64,000 nucleotides of DNA from Xylocopa sonorina (taxonomy: Eukaryota > Arthropoda > Insecta > Hymenoptera > Apidae). The notes under the pieces are model-generated. The model did not search any database. It saw nothing but the letters and a program-made list of their open reading frames with translations, and had not been told where the DNA came from. Made by a program: the position numbers and the translations under genes. Where the stretch lies: contig NW_027490256.1 of assembly GCF_050948175.1 (NCBI RefSeq), positions 620,001-684,000 of the forward strand, given 5' to 3'. Shown here piece after piece: positions 52,494 through 64,000 of this stretch (positions are counted from its first letter, which is position 1; every line of letters begins with the position of its first letter).

Positions 52494-53014
52494 GATATAA
52501 ACATGATTTGCGAAGTGTTATGTATTCCTCGTCTACACTTCAAATGAATGTGAATGCGATACTTCCTCGCTAGGAAATAGCGTTTGCAGATGTCTACGTA
52601 GCGTAGCAATAGCTTTCTAATGCTTCTTAAAACGCGTTATCGAATCTCATTCTATGTTTCATGGTAAGATATAATATGATTTGCGAAGTGTCATGTATTC
52701 CTCGTCTACACTTCAAATGAATGTAAATGCGACACTTCCTTGCAAGGAAATAGCGTTTGCAGATGTCTACGTATCGAAGCAATAGTGTTCAAATGCTTCT
52801 TAAAACGCGATATCGCATCTCATCTCTATGTTTCATGGTAAGATATAATTTGATTTGCGAAGTATCATGTATTCCTCGTCCACACTTCAAATGAATGTAA
52901 ATGCGACACTTCCTTGCAAGGAAATAGCGTTTGCATATGTCTACGTTCGAAGCAATAGAGTTCAAATGCTTCCTAAAACGAGATATTGCATCTCATCTCT
53001 ATGTTTCATGGTAA
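52494..53014. repeat. Monomers with irregular lengths
   Basis: Three monomers bearing several one- or two-base length changes: GATATAAACATG at 52494 (extra A), CTCATTCTATG at 52646 (T lost) and CTACGTTCGAAGC at 52940 (AT lost from CGTATCG). The content otherwise matches 46.6-47.2 kb. See the finding on indel clustering. Confidence 0.8.
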
Positions 53015-56000
53015 GATATAATATGATTTGCGAAGTATCATGTATTCCTCGTCCACACTTCAAATGAATGTAAATGCGACACTTCCTTTCAAGGAAATAG
53101 CGTTTGCATATGTCTACGTATCGAAGCAATAGAGTTCAAATGCTTCCTAAAACGAGATATTGCATCTCATATCTATGTTTCATGATAAGATATAATATTC
53201 ATTGCGAAGTGTTATGCATTTCTCGTCTGCGATTCAAATGGATGTAAATGCGACACTTCCTTGCAAGGAAATAGCGTTTGAAGATGTCTACGTATCGAAG
53301 CAATAGAGTTCAATGCTTCCTAGAACGAGATATTGCATCTCGTATCTATGTTTCATGATAAGATATAATATTCATTGCGAAGTGTTATGCATTCCTCGTC
53401 TACGATTCAAATGGATGTAAATGCGACACTTCCTTGCTAGGAATAGCGTTTGCAGATGTCTACGTATCGAAGCAATAGAGTTTCAAATGCTTCTTAAAAC
53501 GAGATATTGCATCTCATATGTATGTTTCATGATAAGATATAATATTCATTGCGAAGTGTTATGCATTCCTCGCCTACGATTCAAATGGATGTAAATGCGA
53601 CACTTCCTTGCTAGGGAAATAGCGTTTGCAGATGTCTACGTATCGAAGCAATAGAGTTAAAATGCTTCTAAAAACAAGATATCGCATCTCTATTCTATGT
53701 TTATGATAAGATGTAATATTCATTGCGAAGTGTTATGTATTCCTCGCCTACGCTTCAAATGAATGTAATGCGACACTTCCATGCTAGGAAATAGCGTTTG
53801 CAGGTGTCTACGTATCGAAGCAATAGAGTTCAAATGCTTCTTAAAACGAGATATCGAATCTCATTTCTATGTTTCATGGTAAGATATAATATGATTTGCG
53901 AAGTGTCATGTATTCCTCGTCTACACTTCAAATGAATGTAAATGCGACACTTCCTTGCAAGGAAATAGCGTTTGCAGATGTCTACGTATCGAAGCAATAG
54001 TGTTCAAAGCTTCTTAAAACGCGATATCGCATCTCATCTCTATGTTTCATGGTAAGATATAATATGATTTGCGAAGTATCATGTATTCCTCGTCCACACT
54101 TCAAATGAATGTAAATGCGACACTTCCTTGCAAGGAAATAGCGTTTGCATATGTCTACGTATCGAAGCAATAGAGTTCAAATGCTTCCTAAAACGAGATA
54201 TTGCATCTCATCTCTATGTTTCATGGTAAGATATAATATGATTTGCGAAGTATCATGTATTCCTCGTCCACACTTCAAATGAATGTAAATGCGACACTTC
54301 CTTGCATGGAAATAGCGTTTGCATATGTCTACGTATCGAAGCAATAGAGTTCAAATGCTTCCTAAACGAGATATTGCATCTCATATCTATGTTTCATGAT
54401 AAGATATAATATTCACTTGCGAAGTGTTATGCATTTCTCGCCTGCGATTCAAATGGATGTAAATGCGACACTTCCTTGCTAGGAAATAGCGTTTGCAGAT
54501 GTCTACGTATCGAAGCAATGGAGTTCAAATGCTTCTTAAAACGCGATATCGCATATCATTTCTATGTTTCATGGTAAGATATAATATTCATTGCGAACTG
54601 TTATGCATTCCTCGTCTACGATTCAAATGAACGTAAATGCGACACTTCCTTGCAAGGAAATAGCGTCTGCAGATGTCTACGTATCGAAGCAATAGAGTTC
54701 AAATGCTTCCTAAAACGAGATATTGCATCTCATCTCTATGTTTCATGGTAAGATATAATATGATTTGCGAAGTATCATGTATTCCTCGTCCACACTTCAA
54801 ATGAATGTAAATGCGACACTTCCTTTCAAGGAAATAGCGTTTGCATATGTCTACGTATCGAAGCAATAGAGTTCAAATGCTTCCTAAAACGAGATATTGC
54901 ATCTCATATCTATGTTTCATGATAAGATATAATATTCATTGCGAAGTGTTATGCATTTCTCGTCTGCGATTCAAATGGATGTAAATGCGACACTTCCTTG
55001 CAAGGAAATAGCGTTTGAAGATGTCTACGTATCGAAGCAATAGAGTTCAAATGCTTCCTAGAACGAGATATTGCATCTCGTATCTATGTTTCATGATAAG
55101 ATATAATATTCATTGCGAAGTGTTATGCATTCCCTCGTCTACGATTCAAATGGATGTAAATGCGACACTTCCTTGCTAGGAAATAGCGTTTGCAGATGTC
55201 TACGTATCGAAGCAATAGAGTTCAATGCTTCTTAAAACGAGATATTTGCATCTCATATGTATGTTTCATGATAGATATAATATTCATTGCGAAGTGTTAT
55301 GCATTCCTCGTCTACGATTCAAATGGATGTAAATGCGACACTTCCTTGCTAGAAATAGAGTTTGCAGATGTCTACGTATCGAGCAATAGAGTTAAAATGC
55401 TTCTAAAAACAAGATATCGCATCTCTATTCTATGTTTCATGATAAGATGTAATATTCATTGCGAAGTGTTATGTATTCCTCGCCTACGCTTCAAATGAAT
55501 GTAAATGCGACACTTCCATGCTAGGAAATAGCGTTTGCAGGTGTCTACGTATCGAAGCAATAGAGTTCAAATGCTTCTTAAAACGAGATATCGAATCTCA
55601 TTTCTATGTTTCATGGTAAGATATAATATGATTTGCGAAGTGTCATGTATTCCTCGTCTACACTTCAAATGAATGTAAATGCGACACTTCCTTGCAAGGA
55701 AATAGCGTTTGCAGATGTCTACGTATCGAAGCAATAGTGTTCAAATGCTTCTTAAAACGCGATATCGCATCTCATCTCTATGTTTCATGGTAAGATATAA
55801 TATGATTTGCGAAGTATCATGTATTCCTCGTCCACACTTCAAATGAATGTAAATGCGACACTTCCTTGCAAGGAAATAGCGTTTGCATATGTCTACGTAT
55901 CGAAGCAATAGAGTTCAAATGCTTCCTAAAACGAGATATTGCATCTCATCTCTATGTTTCATGGTAAGATATAATATGATTTGCGAAGTATCATGTATTC

Positions 56001-56489
56001 CTCGTCCACACTTCAAATGAATGTAAATGCGACACTTCCTTGCATGGAAATAGCGTTTGCATATGTCTACGTATCGAAGCAATAGAGTTCAAATGCTTCC
56101 TAAAACGAGATATTGCATCTCATATCTATGTTTCATGATAAGATATAATATTCATTGCGAAGTGTTATGCATTTCTCGCCTGCGATTCAAATGGATGTAA
56201 ATGCGACACTTCCTTGCTAGGAAATAGCGTTTGCAGATGTCTACGTATCGAAGCAATGGAGTTCAAATGCTTCTTAAAACGCGATATCGCATCTCATTTC
56301 TATGTTTCATGGTAAGATATAATATTCATTGCGAACTGTTATGCATTCCTCGTCTACGATTCAAATGAACGTAAATGCGACACTTCCTTGCAAGGAAATA
56401 GCGTCTGCAGATGTCTACGTATCGAAGCAATAGAGTTCAAATGCTTCCTAAAACGAGATATTGCATCTCATCTCTATGTTTCATGGTAA
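53015..56489. repeat. 1737/1738-bp tandem duplication with many single-base indels
   Basis: Unit one 53015-54751 (1737 bp) and unit two 54752-56489 (1738 bp) share the same ten monomers: CGTCCACACTTC copies, CCTTTCAAGG, CATTTCTCGTCTGCG, GTTTGAAGATG, AGTTAAAATGC with AACAAGATATCGC, CCATGCTAGG, GCAGGTGTC and GCAATGGAGTTC. The copies differ largely by one-base gains or losses, mostly in runs of A, C, G or T, at different places in each unit. A third partial copy begins at 56490. Ten full monomers would be 1740 bp. Confidence 0.88.
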
Positions 56490-59400
56490 GATATAATATG
56501 ATTTGCGAAGTATCATGTATTCCTCGTCCACACTTCAAATGAATGTAAATGCGACACTTCCTTTCAAGGAAATAGCGTTTGCATATGTCTACGTATCGAA
56601 GCAATAGAGTTCAAATGCTTCCTAAAACGAGATATTGCATCTCATATCTATGTTTCATGATAAGATATAATATTCATTGCGAAGTGTTATGCATTTCTCG
56701 TCTGCGATTCAAATGGATGTAAATGCGACACTTCCTTGCTAGGAAATAGCGTTTGCAGATGTCTACGTATCGAAGCAATAGAGTTCAAATGCTTCTTAAA
56801 ATGCGATATCGGATCTCATTTCTATGTTTCATGGTAAGATATAATATTCATTGCGAAGTGTTATGCATTCCTCGTCTACGATTCAAATGAACGTAAATGC
56901 GACACTTCCTTGCAAGGAAATAGCGTCTGCAGATGTCTACGTATCGTAGCAATAGCTTTCTAATGCTTCTTAAAACTCGATATCGAATCTCATTTCTATG
57001 TTTCATGGTAAGATATAATATTCATTACGAAGTGTTATGCATTCCTCGTCTACGATTCAAATGAATGTAAATGCGACACTTCTTTGCTAGGAAATAGCGT
57101 TTGCAAATGTCTACCTATCGTAGCAATAGTGTTCTAATGCTTCTTAAAACGAGATATTGCATCTCATATCTATGTTTCATGATAAGATATAATATTCATT
57201 GCGAAGTGTTATGCATTTCTCGTCTGCGATTCAAATGGATGTAAATGCGACACTTCCTTGCTAGGAAATAGCGTTTGCAGATGTCTACGTATCGAAGCAA
57301 TAGAGTTCAAATGCTTCTTAAAATGCGATATCGGATCTCATTTCTATGTTTCATGGTAAGATATAATATTCATTGCGAAGTGTTATGCATTCCTCGTCTA
57401 CGATTCAAATGAACGTAAATGCGACACTTCCTTGCAAGGAAATAGCGTCTGCAGATGTCTACGTATCGTAGCAATAGATTTCTAATGCCTCTTAAAACGC
57501 GATATCGCATCTCATTTCTATGTTTCATGGTAAGATATAATATGATTTGCGAAGCGTCATGGATTCCTCGTCTACTCTTCAAATGAATGTAAATGCGACA
57601 CTTCCTTGCTTGGAAATAGCGTTTGCAGATGTCTACGTATCGTAGCAATAGCTTTCTAATGCTTCTTAAAACTCGATATCGAATCTCATTTCTATGTTTC
57701 ATGGTAAGATATAATATTCATTACGAAGTGTTATGCATTCCTCGTCTACGATTCAAATGAATGTAAATGCGACACTTCTTTGCTAGGAAATAGCGTTTGC
57801 AAATGTCTACCTATCGTAGCAATAGTGTTCTAATGCTTCTTAAAACGAGATATTGCATCTCATATCTATGTTTCATGATAAGATATAATATTCATTGCGA
57901 AGTGCTATGCATTCCTCGTCTACGATTCAAATGAACGTAAATGCGACACTTCCTTGCAAGGAAATAGCGTCTGCAGATGTCTACGTATCGTAGCAATAGA
58001 TTTCTAATGCTTCTTAAAACGCGATATCGCATCTCGTTTCTATGTTTCATGGTAAGATATAATATGATTTGCGAAGTATCATGTATTCCTCGTCTGCACT
58101 TCAAAAGAATGTAAATGCGACACTTCCTTGCTAGGAAATAGCGTCTGCAGATGTCTAGGTATCGTAGCAATAGTGTTCTAATGCTTCTTAAAACGCGATA
58201 TCGCATCTCATTTCTATGTTTCATGGTAAGATATAATACGATTTGCGAAGTGCTATGTATTCCTCGCCAACACTTCAAATGAATGTAAATGCGACACTTC
58301 CTTGCAAGGATATAGGGTTTGCAGATGTCTACGTATCGTTGCAATAGAGTTCATATGATTCTTAAAACGCGATATCGCATCTCATTCTATGTTTCATGGT
58401 AAGATATAACATGATTTGCGAAGTGTTATGTATTCCTCGTCTACACTTCAAATGAATGTGAATGCGATACTCCCTCGCTAGGAAATAGCGTTTGCAGATG
58501 TCTACGTATCGTAGCAATAGCTTTCTAATGCTTCTTAAAACGCGTTATCGAATCTCATTTCTATGTTTCATGGTAAGATATAATATGATTTGCGAAGTGT
58601 CATGTATTCCTCGTCTACACTTCAAATGAATGTAAATGCGACACTTCCTTGCATGGAAATAGCGTTTGCAGATGTCTACGTATCGAAGCAATAGTGTTCA
58701 AATGCTTCTTAAAACGCGATATCGCATCTCATCTCTATGTTTCATGGTAAGATATAATATGATTTGCGAAGTATCATGTATTCCTCGTCCACATTTCAAA
58801 TGAATGTAAATGCGACACTTCCTTGCAAGGAAATAGCGTTTGCATATGTCTACGTATCGAAGCAATAGAGTTCAAATGCTTCCTAAAACGAGATATTGCA
58901 TCTCATATCTATGTTTCATGATAGGATATAATATTCATTGCGAAGTGTTATGCATTTCTCGTCTGCGATTCAAATGGATGTAAATGCGACACTTCCTTGC
59001 TAGGAAATAGCGTTTGCAGATGTCTACGTATCGAAGCAAGAGAGTTCAAATGCTTCTTAAAACGCGATATCGCATCTCATTTCCATGTTTCATGGTAAGA
59101 TATAATATTCATTGCGAAGTGTTATGCATTCCTCGTCTACGATTCAAATGAACGTAAATGCGACACTTCCTTGCAAGGAAATAGCGTCTGCAGATGTCTA
59201 CGTATCGTAGCAATAGATTTCTAATGCTTCTTAAAACGCGATATCGCATCTCATTTCTATGTTTCATGGTAAGATATAATATGATTTGCGAAGCGTCATG
59301 TATTCCTCGTCTACTCTTCAAATGAATGTAAATGCGACACTTCCTTGCTAGGAAATAGCGTTTGCAGATGTCTACGTATCGTAGCAATAGCTTTCAAATG

Positions 59401-59795
59401 CTTCTTAAAACTCGATATCGAATCTCATTTCTATGTTGCCATGGTAAGATATAATATTCATTACGAAGTGTTATGCATTCCTCGTCTACGATTCAAATGA
59501 ATGTAAATGCGACACTTCTTTGCTAGGAAATAGCGTTTGCAAATGTCTACCTATCGTAGCAATTGTGTTCTAATGCTTCTTAAAACGAGATATTGCATCT
59601 CATATCTATGTTTCATGATAAGATATAATATTCATTGCGAAGTGCTATGCATTCCTCGTCTACGATTCAAATGAACGTAAATGCGACACTTCCTTGCAAG
59701 GAAATAGCGTCTGCAGATGTCTACGTATCGTAGCAATAGATTTCTAATGCTTCTTAAAACGCGATATGGCATCTCATTTCTATGTTTCATGGTAA
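56490..59795. repeat. Mixed A/B/C/E block with a 522-bp trimer duplication
   Basis: The private variant GATATCGGATC occurs at 56805 and 57327, 522 bp apart (three monomers), with the same flanks (AAATGGATG, TGAACGTAAATG); the trimer is duplicated. From 57.37 kb the order follows 49.37-50.17 kb. ATAATACGAT with CGCCAACACTTC is at 58230 and another AATGAACG/GAAGCG run at 59.1-59.4 kb. An extra base is seen in ATGTTGCCATGG at 59435. No gene or unique sequence. Confidence 0.8.
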
Positions 59796-61660
59796 GATAT
59801 AAAATGATTTGCGAAGTGTTATGTATTCCTCGTCTACACTTCAAATGAATGTAAATGCGACACATCCTTGCCAGGAAATAGCGATTGCAGATGTCTACGT
59901 ATCGTAGCAATAGAGTTCATATGATTCTTAAAACGCGATATCGCATCTCATTTCTATGTATCATGGTAAGATATAACATGATTTGCGAAGTGTTATGTAT
60001 TCCTCGTCTACACTTCAAATTAATGTGAATGCGATACATCCTCGCTAGGAAATAGTGTTTCCAGATGTCTACGTATCGTAGCAATAGCTCTCTAATGCTT
60101 CTTAAAACGCGATATCGAATCTCATTTCTATGTTTCATGGTAAGATATAATATTCATTGCGAAGTGTTATGCATTCCTCGTCTACGATTCAAATGAATGT
60201 AAATGCGACACTTGCTTGCAAGGAAATAGCGTTTGCAGATGTCTACGTATCGTAGCAATAGAGTTCTTATGATTCTTAAAACGCGATATCGCATCTCATA
60301 TCTATGTTTCATGATAAGATGTAATATTCATTGCGAAGTGTTATGCATTCCTCGTCTACGATTCAAATGAACGTAAATGCGACACTTCCTTGCTAGGAAA
60401 TAGCGTTTGCAGAGTCTACGTATCGAAGCAATAGAGTTCATATGATTCTTAAAGCGCGATATCGCATCACATTTCTATGTTTCATGGTATGATATAATAT
60501 GATTTGCGAAGTGTCATGTATTCCACGTCTACACTTCAAATGAATGTAAATGCGACACTACCTTGCAAGGAAATAGCGTTTGCAGATGTCTACGTATCGT
60601 AGCAATAGATTTCTAATGCTTCTTAAAACGCGATATCGCATGTCGTTTCTATGTTTCATGGTAAGATATAATATGATTTGCGAAGTATCATGTATTCCTC
60701 GTCTGCACTTCAAAAGAATGTAAATGCGACACTTCCTTGCTAGGAAATAGCGTCTGCAGATGTCTAGGTATCGTAGCAATAGTGTTCTAATGCTTCTTCA
60801 AACGCGATATGGCATCTCATTTCTATGTTTCATGGTAAGATATAAAATGATTTGCGAAGTGTTATGTATTCCTCGTCTACACTTCAAATGAATGTAAATG
60901 CGACACATCCTTGCCAGGAAATAGCGATTGCAGATGTCTACGTATCGTAGCAATAGAGTTCATATGATTCTTAAAACGCGATATCGCATCTCATTTCTAT
61001 GTATCATGGTAAGATATAACATGATTTGCGAAGTGTTATGTATTCCTCGTCTACACTTCAAATTAATGTGAATGCGATACATCCTCGCTAGGAAATAGTG
61101 TTTCCAGATGTCTACGTATCGTAGCAATAGCTCTCTAATGCTTCTTAAAACGCGATATCGAATCTCATTTCTATGTTTCATGGTAAGATATAATATTCAT
61201 TGCGAAGTGTTATGCATTCCTCGTCTACGATTCAAATGAATGTAAATGCGACACTTGCTTGCAAGGAAATAGCGTTTGCAGATGTCTACGTATCGTAGCA
61301 ATAGAGTTCTTATGATTCTTAAAACGCGATATCGCATCTCATATCTATGTTTCATGATAAGATGTAATATTCATTGCGAAGTGTTATGCATTCCTCGTCT
61401 ACGATTCAAATGAACGTAAATGCGACACTTCCTTGCTAGGAAATAGCGTTTGCAGAGTCTACGTATCGAAGCAATAGAGTTCATATGATTCTTAAAGCGC
61501 GATATCGCATCACATTTCTATGTTTCATGGTATGATATAATATGATTTGCGAAGTGTCATGTATTCCACGTCTACACTTCAAATGAATGTAAATGCGACA
61601 CTACCTTGCAAGGAAATAGCGTTTGCAGATGTCTACGTATCGTAGCAATAGATTTTTAAT
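59796..61660. repeat. 1043-bp tandem duplication (6 monomers)
   Basis: Unit one 59796-60838; unit two from 60839 to about 61660. Both carry GATATAAAATG, CACATCCTTGCCAGG, CTATGTATCATGG, AAATTAATGTG, GTTTCCAGATG, TAGCTCTCTAATG, ACTTGCTTGC, GCAGAGTCTACG (one base lost), AAAGCGCGATATCGCATCAC, GGTATGATATAAT, TTCCACGTC and CACTACCTTGC. The length is 6 x 174 minus the base lost from GCAGATGTC, a deletion present in both units and therefore older than the duplication. They part at about 61650 (TAGATTTCTAATG against TAGATTTTTAATG, then different monomers). Confidence 0.88.
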
Positions 61661-62402
61661 GCTTCTTAAAACGCGATATCGCATCTCATTTCTATGTTTC
61701 ATGGTAAGATACAATATGATTTGCGATGTGTCATGTATTCCTCGTCTACACTTCAAATGAATGTTAATGCAACACTTCCTTGCTAGGAAATAGCGTCTGC
61801 AGATGTCTAGGTATCGTAGCAATAGTGTTCTAATGCTTCTTAAAACGCGATATCGCTTCTCATTTCTATGTTTCATGGTAAGATATAATATGATTTGCGA
61901 AGTGTTATGTATTCCTCGCCTACACTTCAAATGAATGTAAATGCGACACTTCCTTGCAAGGATATAGCGTTTGCAGGTGTCTACGTATCGTAGCAATAGA
62001 GTTCATATGATTCTTAAAACGCGATATCGCATCTCATTTCTATGTTTCATGGTAAGATATAACATGATTTGCGAAGTGTCATGTATTACTCGTCTACACT
62101 TCAAATGAATGTGAATGAGATACTTCCTCGCTAGGAAATAGCGTTTGCAGATGTCTACGTATCGTAGCAATAGCTTTCTAATGCTTCTTAAAACGCGATA
62201 TCGAATCTCATTTCTATGTTTCATGGTAAGATATAATATTCATTACGAAGTGTTTGCATTCCTCGTCTACGATTCAAATGAATGTAAATGCGACACTTCT
62301 TTGCTAGGAAATAGCGTTTGCAAATGTCTACCTATCGTAGCAATAGTGTTCTAATGCTTCTTAAAACGCGATATCGCATCTCACTTCTATGGTTCATGGT
62401 AA
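61661..62402. repeat. Transition monomers before the divergent edge
   Basis: Four monomers of the ordinary right-domain types: GAATGTTAATGCAAC at 61760, GGATATAGCG with GCAGGTG at 61970, type E with AATGAGATAC at 62110, and a B/C-like copy at 62230. The last is 173 bp because GTGTTTGCATTCC lacks an A (62253). Confidence 0.75.
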
Positions 62403-64000
62403 GATATAATATGATTTTCTAAGTGTTATGTAGTCCTCGTCTACACTTCTAATAAATGTAAATGCGACACATCCTTGATTGGAAATAGCGTTTGCAGATG
62501 TCTACGTATCGTAGGGATGGAGTTGTAATGCTTCTTAAAATGCGATATTGCATCTCAATTCTATGTTTCATGGTAAGATATAATATGACACGCGAAGTGT
62601 TATGTAGTCCTCGTCTACACTTCAAATGAATGTAAATGCGACACTTCCTTGCTAGGAAATAGCGTTTGCAGATGTCTACCTATCGTAGCAATAGATTTCT
62701 AATGCTTCTTAAACCGCGAAATCGCATCTGATTTCCATGTTTAATGGTAAGATATAATATGACTGGCGAAGTGTTATGTATTCCTCGTCTACACTTCAAA
62801 TGAATATAAATGCGACACTTCCATGCAAGGAAATAGCGTTTGCAGATGTCTACGTATCGAATCGATAGAGTTCAAATGCTTCTTAAAACGAGATATCGCA
62901 TCTCATTTCTATGTTTCATGATAAGATGTAATATTCATTGCGAAATGTTATGTATTCCTCGTCTACACTATAAATGAATGTAAATGCGACACTTCCTTGC
63001 TAGGAAATAGCGTTTGCAGATGTCTACGTATCGTAGCAACAGAGTTCTAATGCTTCTTAAAACGCGATATCGCATCTCATTTCTATGTTTCATGCTAAGA
63101 TATAATATGATTTGCGAAGTGTTATGAAGTCCTCGTCTACATTTCAAATGAATGTAAACGCGACACTTCCATGCTAGGAAATGGCGTTTGTAGATGTCTA
63201 CGTATCGTAGCAATAGAGTTCTAATGCTTCTTAAAACGCGATTCCGCATCTCATTTCTATGTTACATGGTAAGATATAATATGATTTTCTATGTGTTATG
63301 TAGTCCTCGTCTACACTTCAAATAAATGTAAATGCGACACATCCTTGCTAGGAAATAGCGTTTGCAGATGTCTACATATCGCAGGGATGGAGTTCTAATG
63401 CTACTTAAAACGTGATGTCGCATCTCATTTCTATGTTTTATGATAAGATGTAATATTCATTGCGAAGTGTTATGTATTCCTCGTCTACATTTCAAATGAA
63501 TGTAAATGCGACACTTCCTTTCTAGGAAATAGCGTTTGCAGATGTTTACGTATCGTAAGGATGGTGTTCTAATGCTTCTTAAAACGCGATATCGTATCTC
63601 ATTTCTATGTTGTATGATAGGATATAATATTCGTTGTAAAGTGTTATGTATACCTCGTATTCTCTTCAGAAGAATGTAAATACGACACTTCCTTGCCAGG
63701 AAATAGCGTTTGCAGATGTCTACGTATCGTAGCAATAGAGTTCTTATGCTTCTTAAAACGCGATATTGCATCTCATTTCTATGTTTCATGGTAAGATATA
63801 ATATGATTGGCGAAGTGTTATGTAGTCCTCGTCTACACTTCAAATGAATGTAAGTGCGACACTTCCTTGCTAGCAAATAGCGTTTGCAGATGTCTACGTA
63901 TCGTAGCAATAGAGTTCTAATGCTTCTTAAAACGCGATATCGCATCTCATTTCTATGTTTCATGGTAAGATATAATATGATTGGCGAAGTGTTATGTATT
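62403..64000. repeat. Divergent monomers without local higher-order repeat
   Basis: Nine monomers start at 62403, 62577, 62751, 62925, 63099, 63273, 63447, 63621 and 63795, each exactly 174 bp, followed by 32 bases of a tenth at 63969. They carry many private substitutions not seen elsewhere: GATTTTCTAAG, GTAGTCCTCG, AGGGATGGAGTT, TGACACGCG, AAACCGCGAAATCGC, TGACTGGCG, TCGAATCGATAG, CATGCTAAG, GCGATTCCGC, and a strongly altered stretch at 63631-63690. No near-identical neighbours are found. Such edge monomers are the usual sign of nearing an array boundary, but the boundary itself is not in the window. Confidence 0.82.

Larger units (their letters stand above)
1..64000. repeat. Satellite DNA array, 174-bp monomer, head to tail
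   Basis: The motif GATATAATATG recurs every 174 bp (every 173 bp in one variant class) from the first base to the last, for example at 1, 175, 348, 2958, 11129, 30597, 53015 and 63969. Every copy is in the same orientation and no non-satellite base was found between copies. The total is about 368 monomers. Composition is about 37% G+C. Neighbouring monomers often differ while distant ones match, so the array has higher-order structure. The length is close to one nucleosome plus linker, as in many centromeric satellites; a chromatin or centromere role is inference from size and organisation only. The family and the species are not recognised. No CDS is called: the open frames follow from a period divisible by three. 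Confidence 0.97.

Noticed and set aside
63631..63690. Strongly altered stretch (CGTTGTAAAG, ACCTCGTATTCTCTTCAG) as a possible array border
   Set aside because: Normal satellite resumes at once in the same phase and continues to base 64000, so it is a diverged monomer and not a border.
307..63963. Dozens of minus-strand open frames of 61-293 codons, all with the same 58-residue repeat
   Set aside because: They are a by-product of a 174-bp period divisible by three. They start and stop where monomer variants happen to create ATG or stop codons or a 1-bp deletion, often at type D copies with the same short frameshifted tail. No promoter, intron or domain is seen and substitutions are not biased to third positions.
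1..64000. CRISPR array
   Set aside because: There is no short constant repeat with unique spacers; the whole 174-bp unit is repeated.
1..64000. Transposon or retroelement insertion, tRNA, rRNA or other unique island
   Set aside because: The 174-bp phase can be followed through the window with only one- or two-base length changes. No stretch of foreign sequence was found.
1..64000. Inversion of part of the array, as in some centromeres
   Set aside because: Every monomer examined has the same orientation.

Overview
The whole window is one uninterrupted tandem array of a satellite DNA. The monomer is about 174 bp, roughly 63% A+T (64 of 174 bases are G or C in the first copy), and all of the roughly 368 copies run head to tail in the same orientation. 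I found no gene, RNA gene, transposon or unique-sequence island. Both window edges cut through a monomer, so the array continues beyond at least the left edge and probably the right. Long arrays of 170-180 bp AT-rich monomers with higher-order structure are typical of centromeric, pericentromeric or subtelomeric heterochromatin in eukaryotes. I do not recognise the monomer and cannot name the species or the chromosomal position.

Open reading frames are plentiful on the minus strand only because 174 = 3 x 58: a frame that is open in one monomer stays open in the next. The 58-residue period is Arg/Lys-rich and is broken again and again by a 173-bp monomer variant. Variant sites fall at all three codon positions. 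I therefore annotate no CDS.

Monomer types, numbered from the GATATAATATG motif as position 1. Type A is the commonest, with TATCGTAGC and GCGATATCGC. Type B has TATCGAAGC, GAGATATTGC and ATATTCATTGCG. Type C has GATGTAATATTATTTGCG and GCGAGACTTC. Type D is 173 bp, with CATCAACTAAATG and GCGCACTTCC. Type E has GTGAATGCGATAC and CCTCGCTAGG. The common monomer carries three dyads: TTCCTTGCAAGGAA (69-82), CTACG-TAT-CGTAG (100-112) and GCGATATCGC (140-149).

Layout: 1-10.4 kb, mixed monomers with 869-bp and 1913-bp tandem blocks. 10.4-15.6 kb, a copy of the first 2.0 kb and a 2261-bp tandem duplication. 15.6-25.6 kb, a B/E/A cassette repeated at irregular spacing, including 1564-bp units. 25.6-35.8 kb, blocks related by a 4516-bp shift and a nearly perfect 2604-bp tandem duplication. 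35.8-45.4 kb, an 11-monomer 1912-bp higher-order repeat with two expanded units. 45.4-52.5 kb, monomer-level amplification and a 347-bp dimer duplication. 52.5-56.5 kb, a 1737/1738-bp duplication full of single-base indels. 56.5-62.4 kb, 522-bp and 1043-bp duplications. 62.4-64.0 kb, divergent monomers without local higher-order structure, which look like the approach to an array edge. Type D and its deletion vanish after about 45.1 kb, so the array has two compositional domains.

Nothing here amounts to a new biochemical system. What deserves attention is the nested, multi-scale duplication history, the conserved dyads, the two-domain structure and a local cluster of probable consensus errors.
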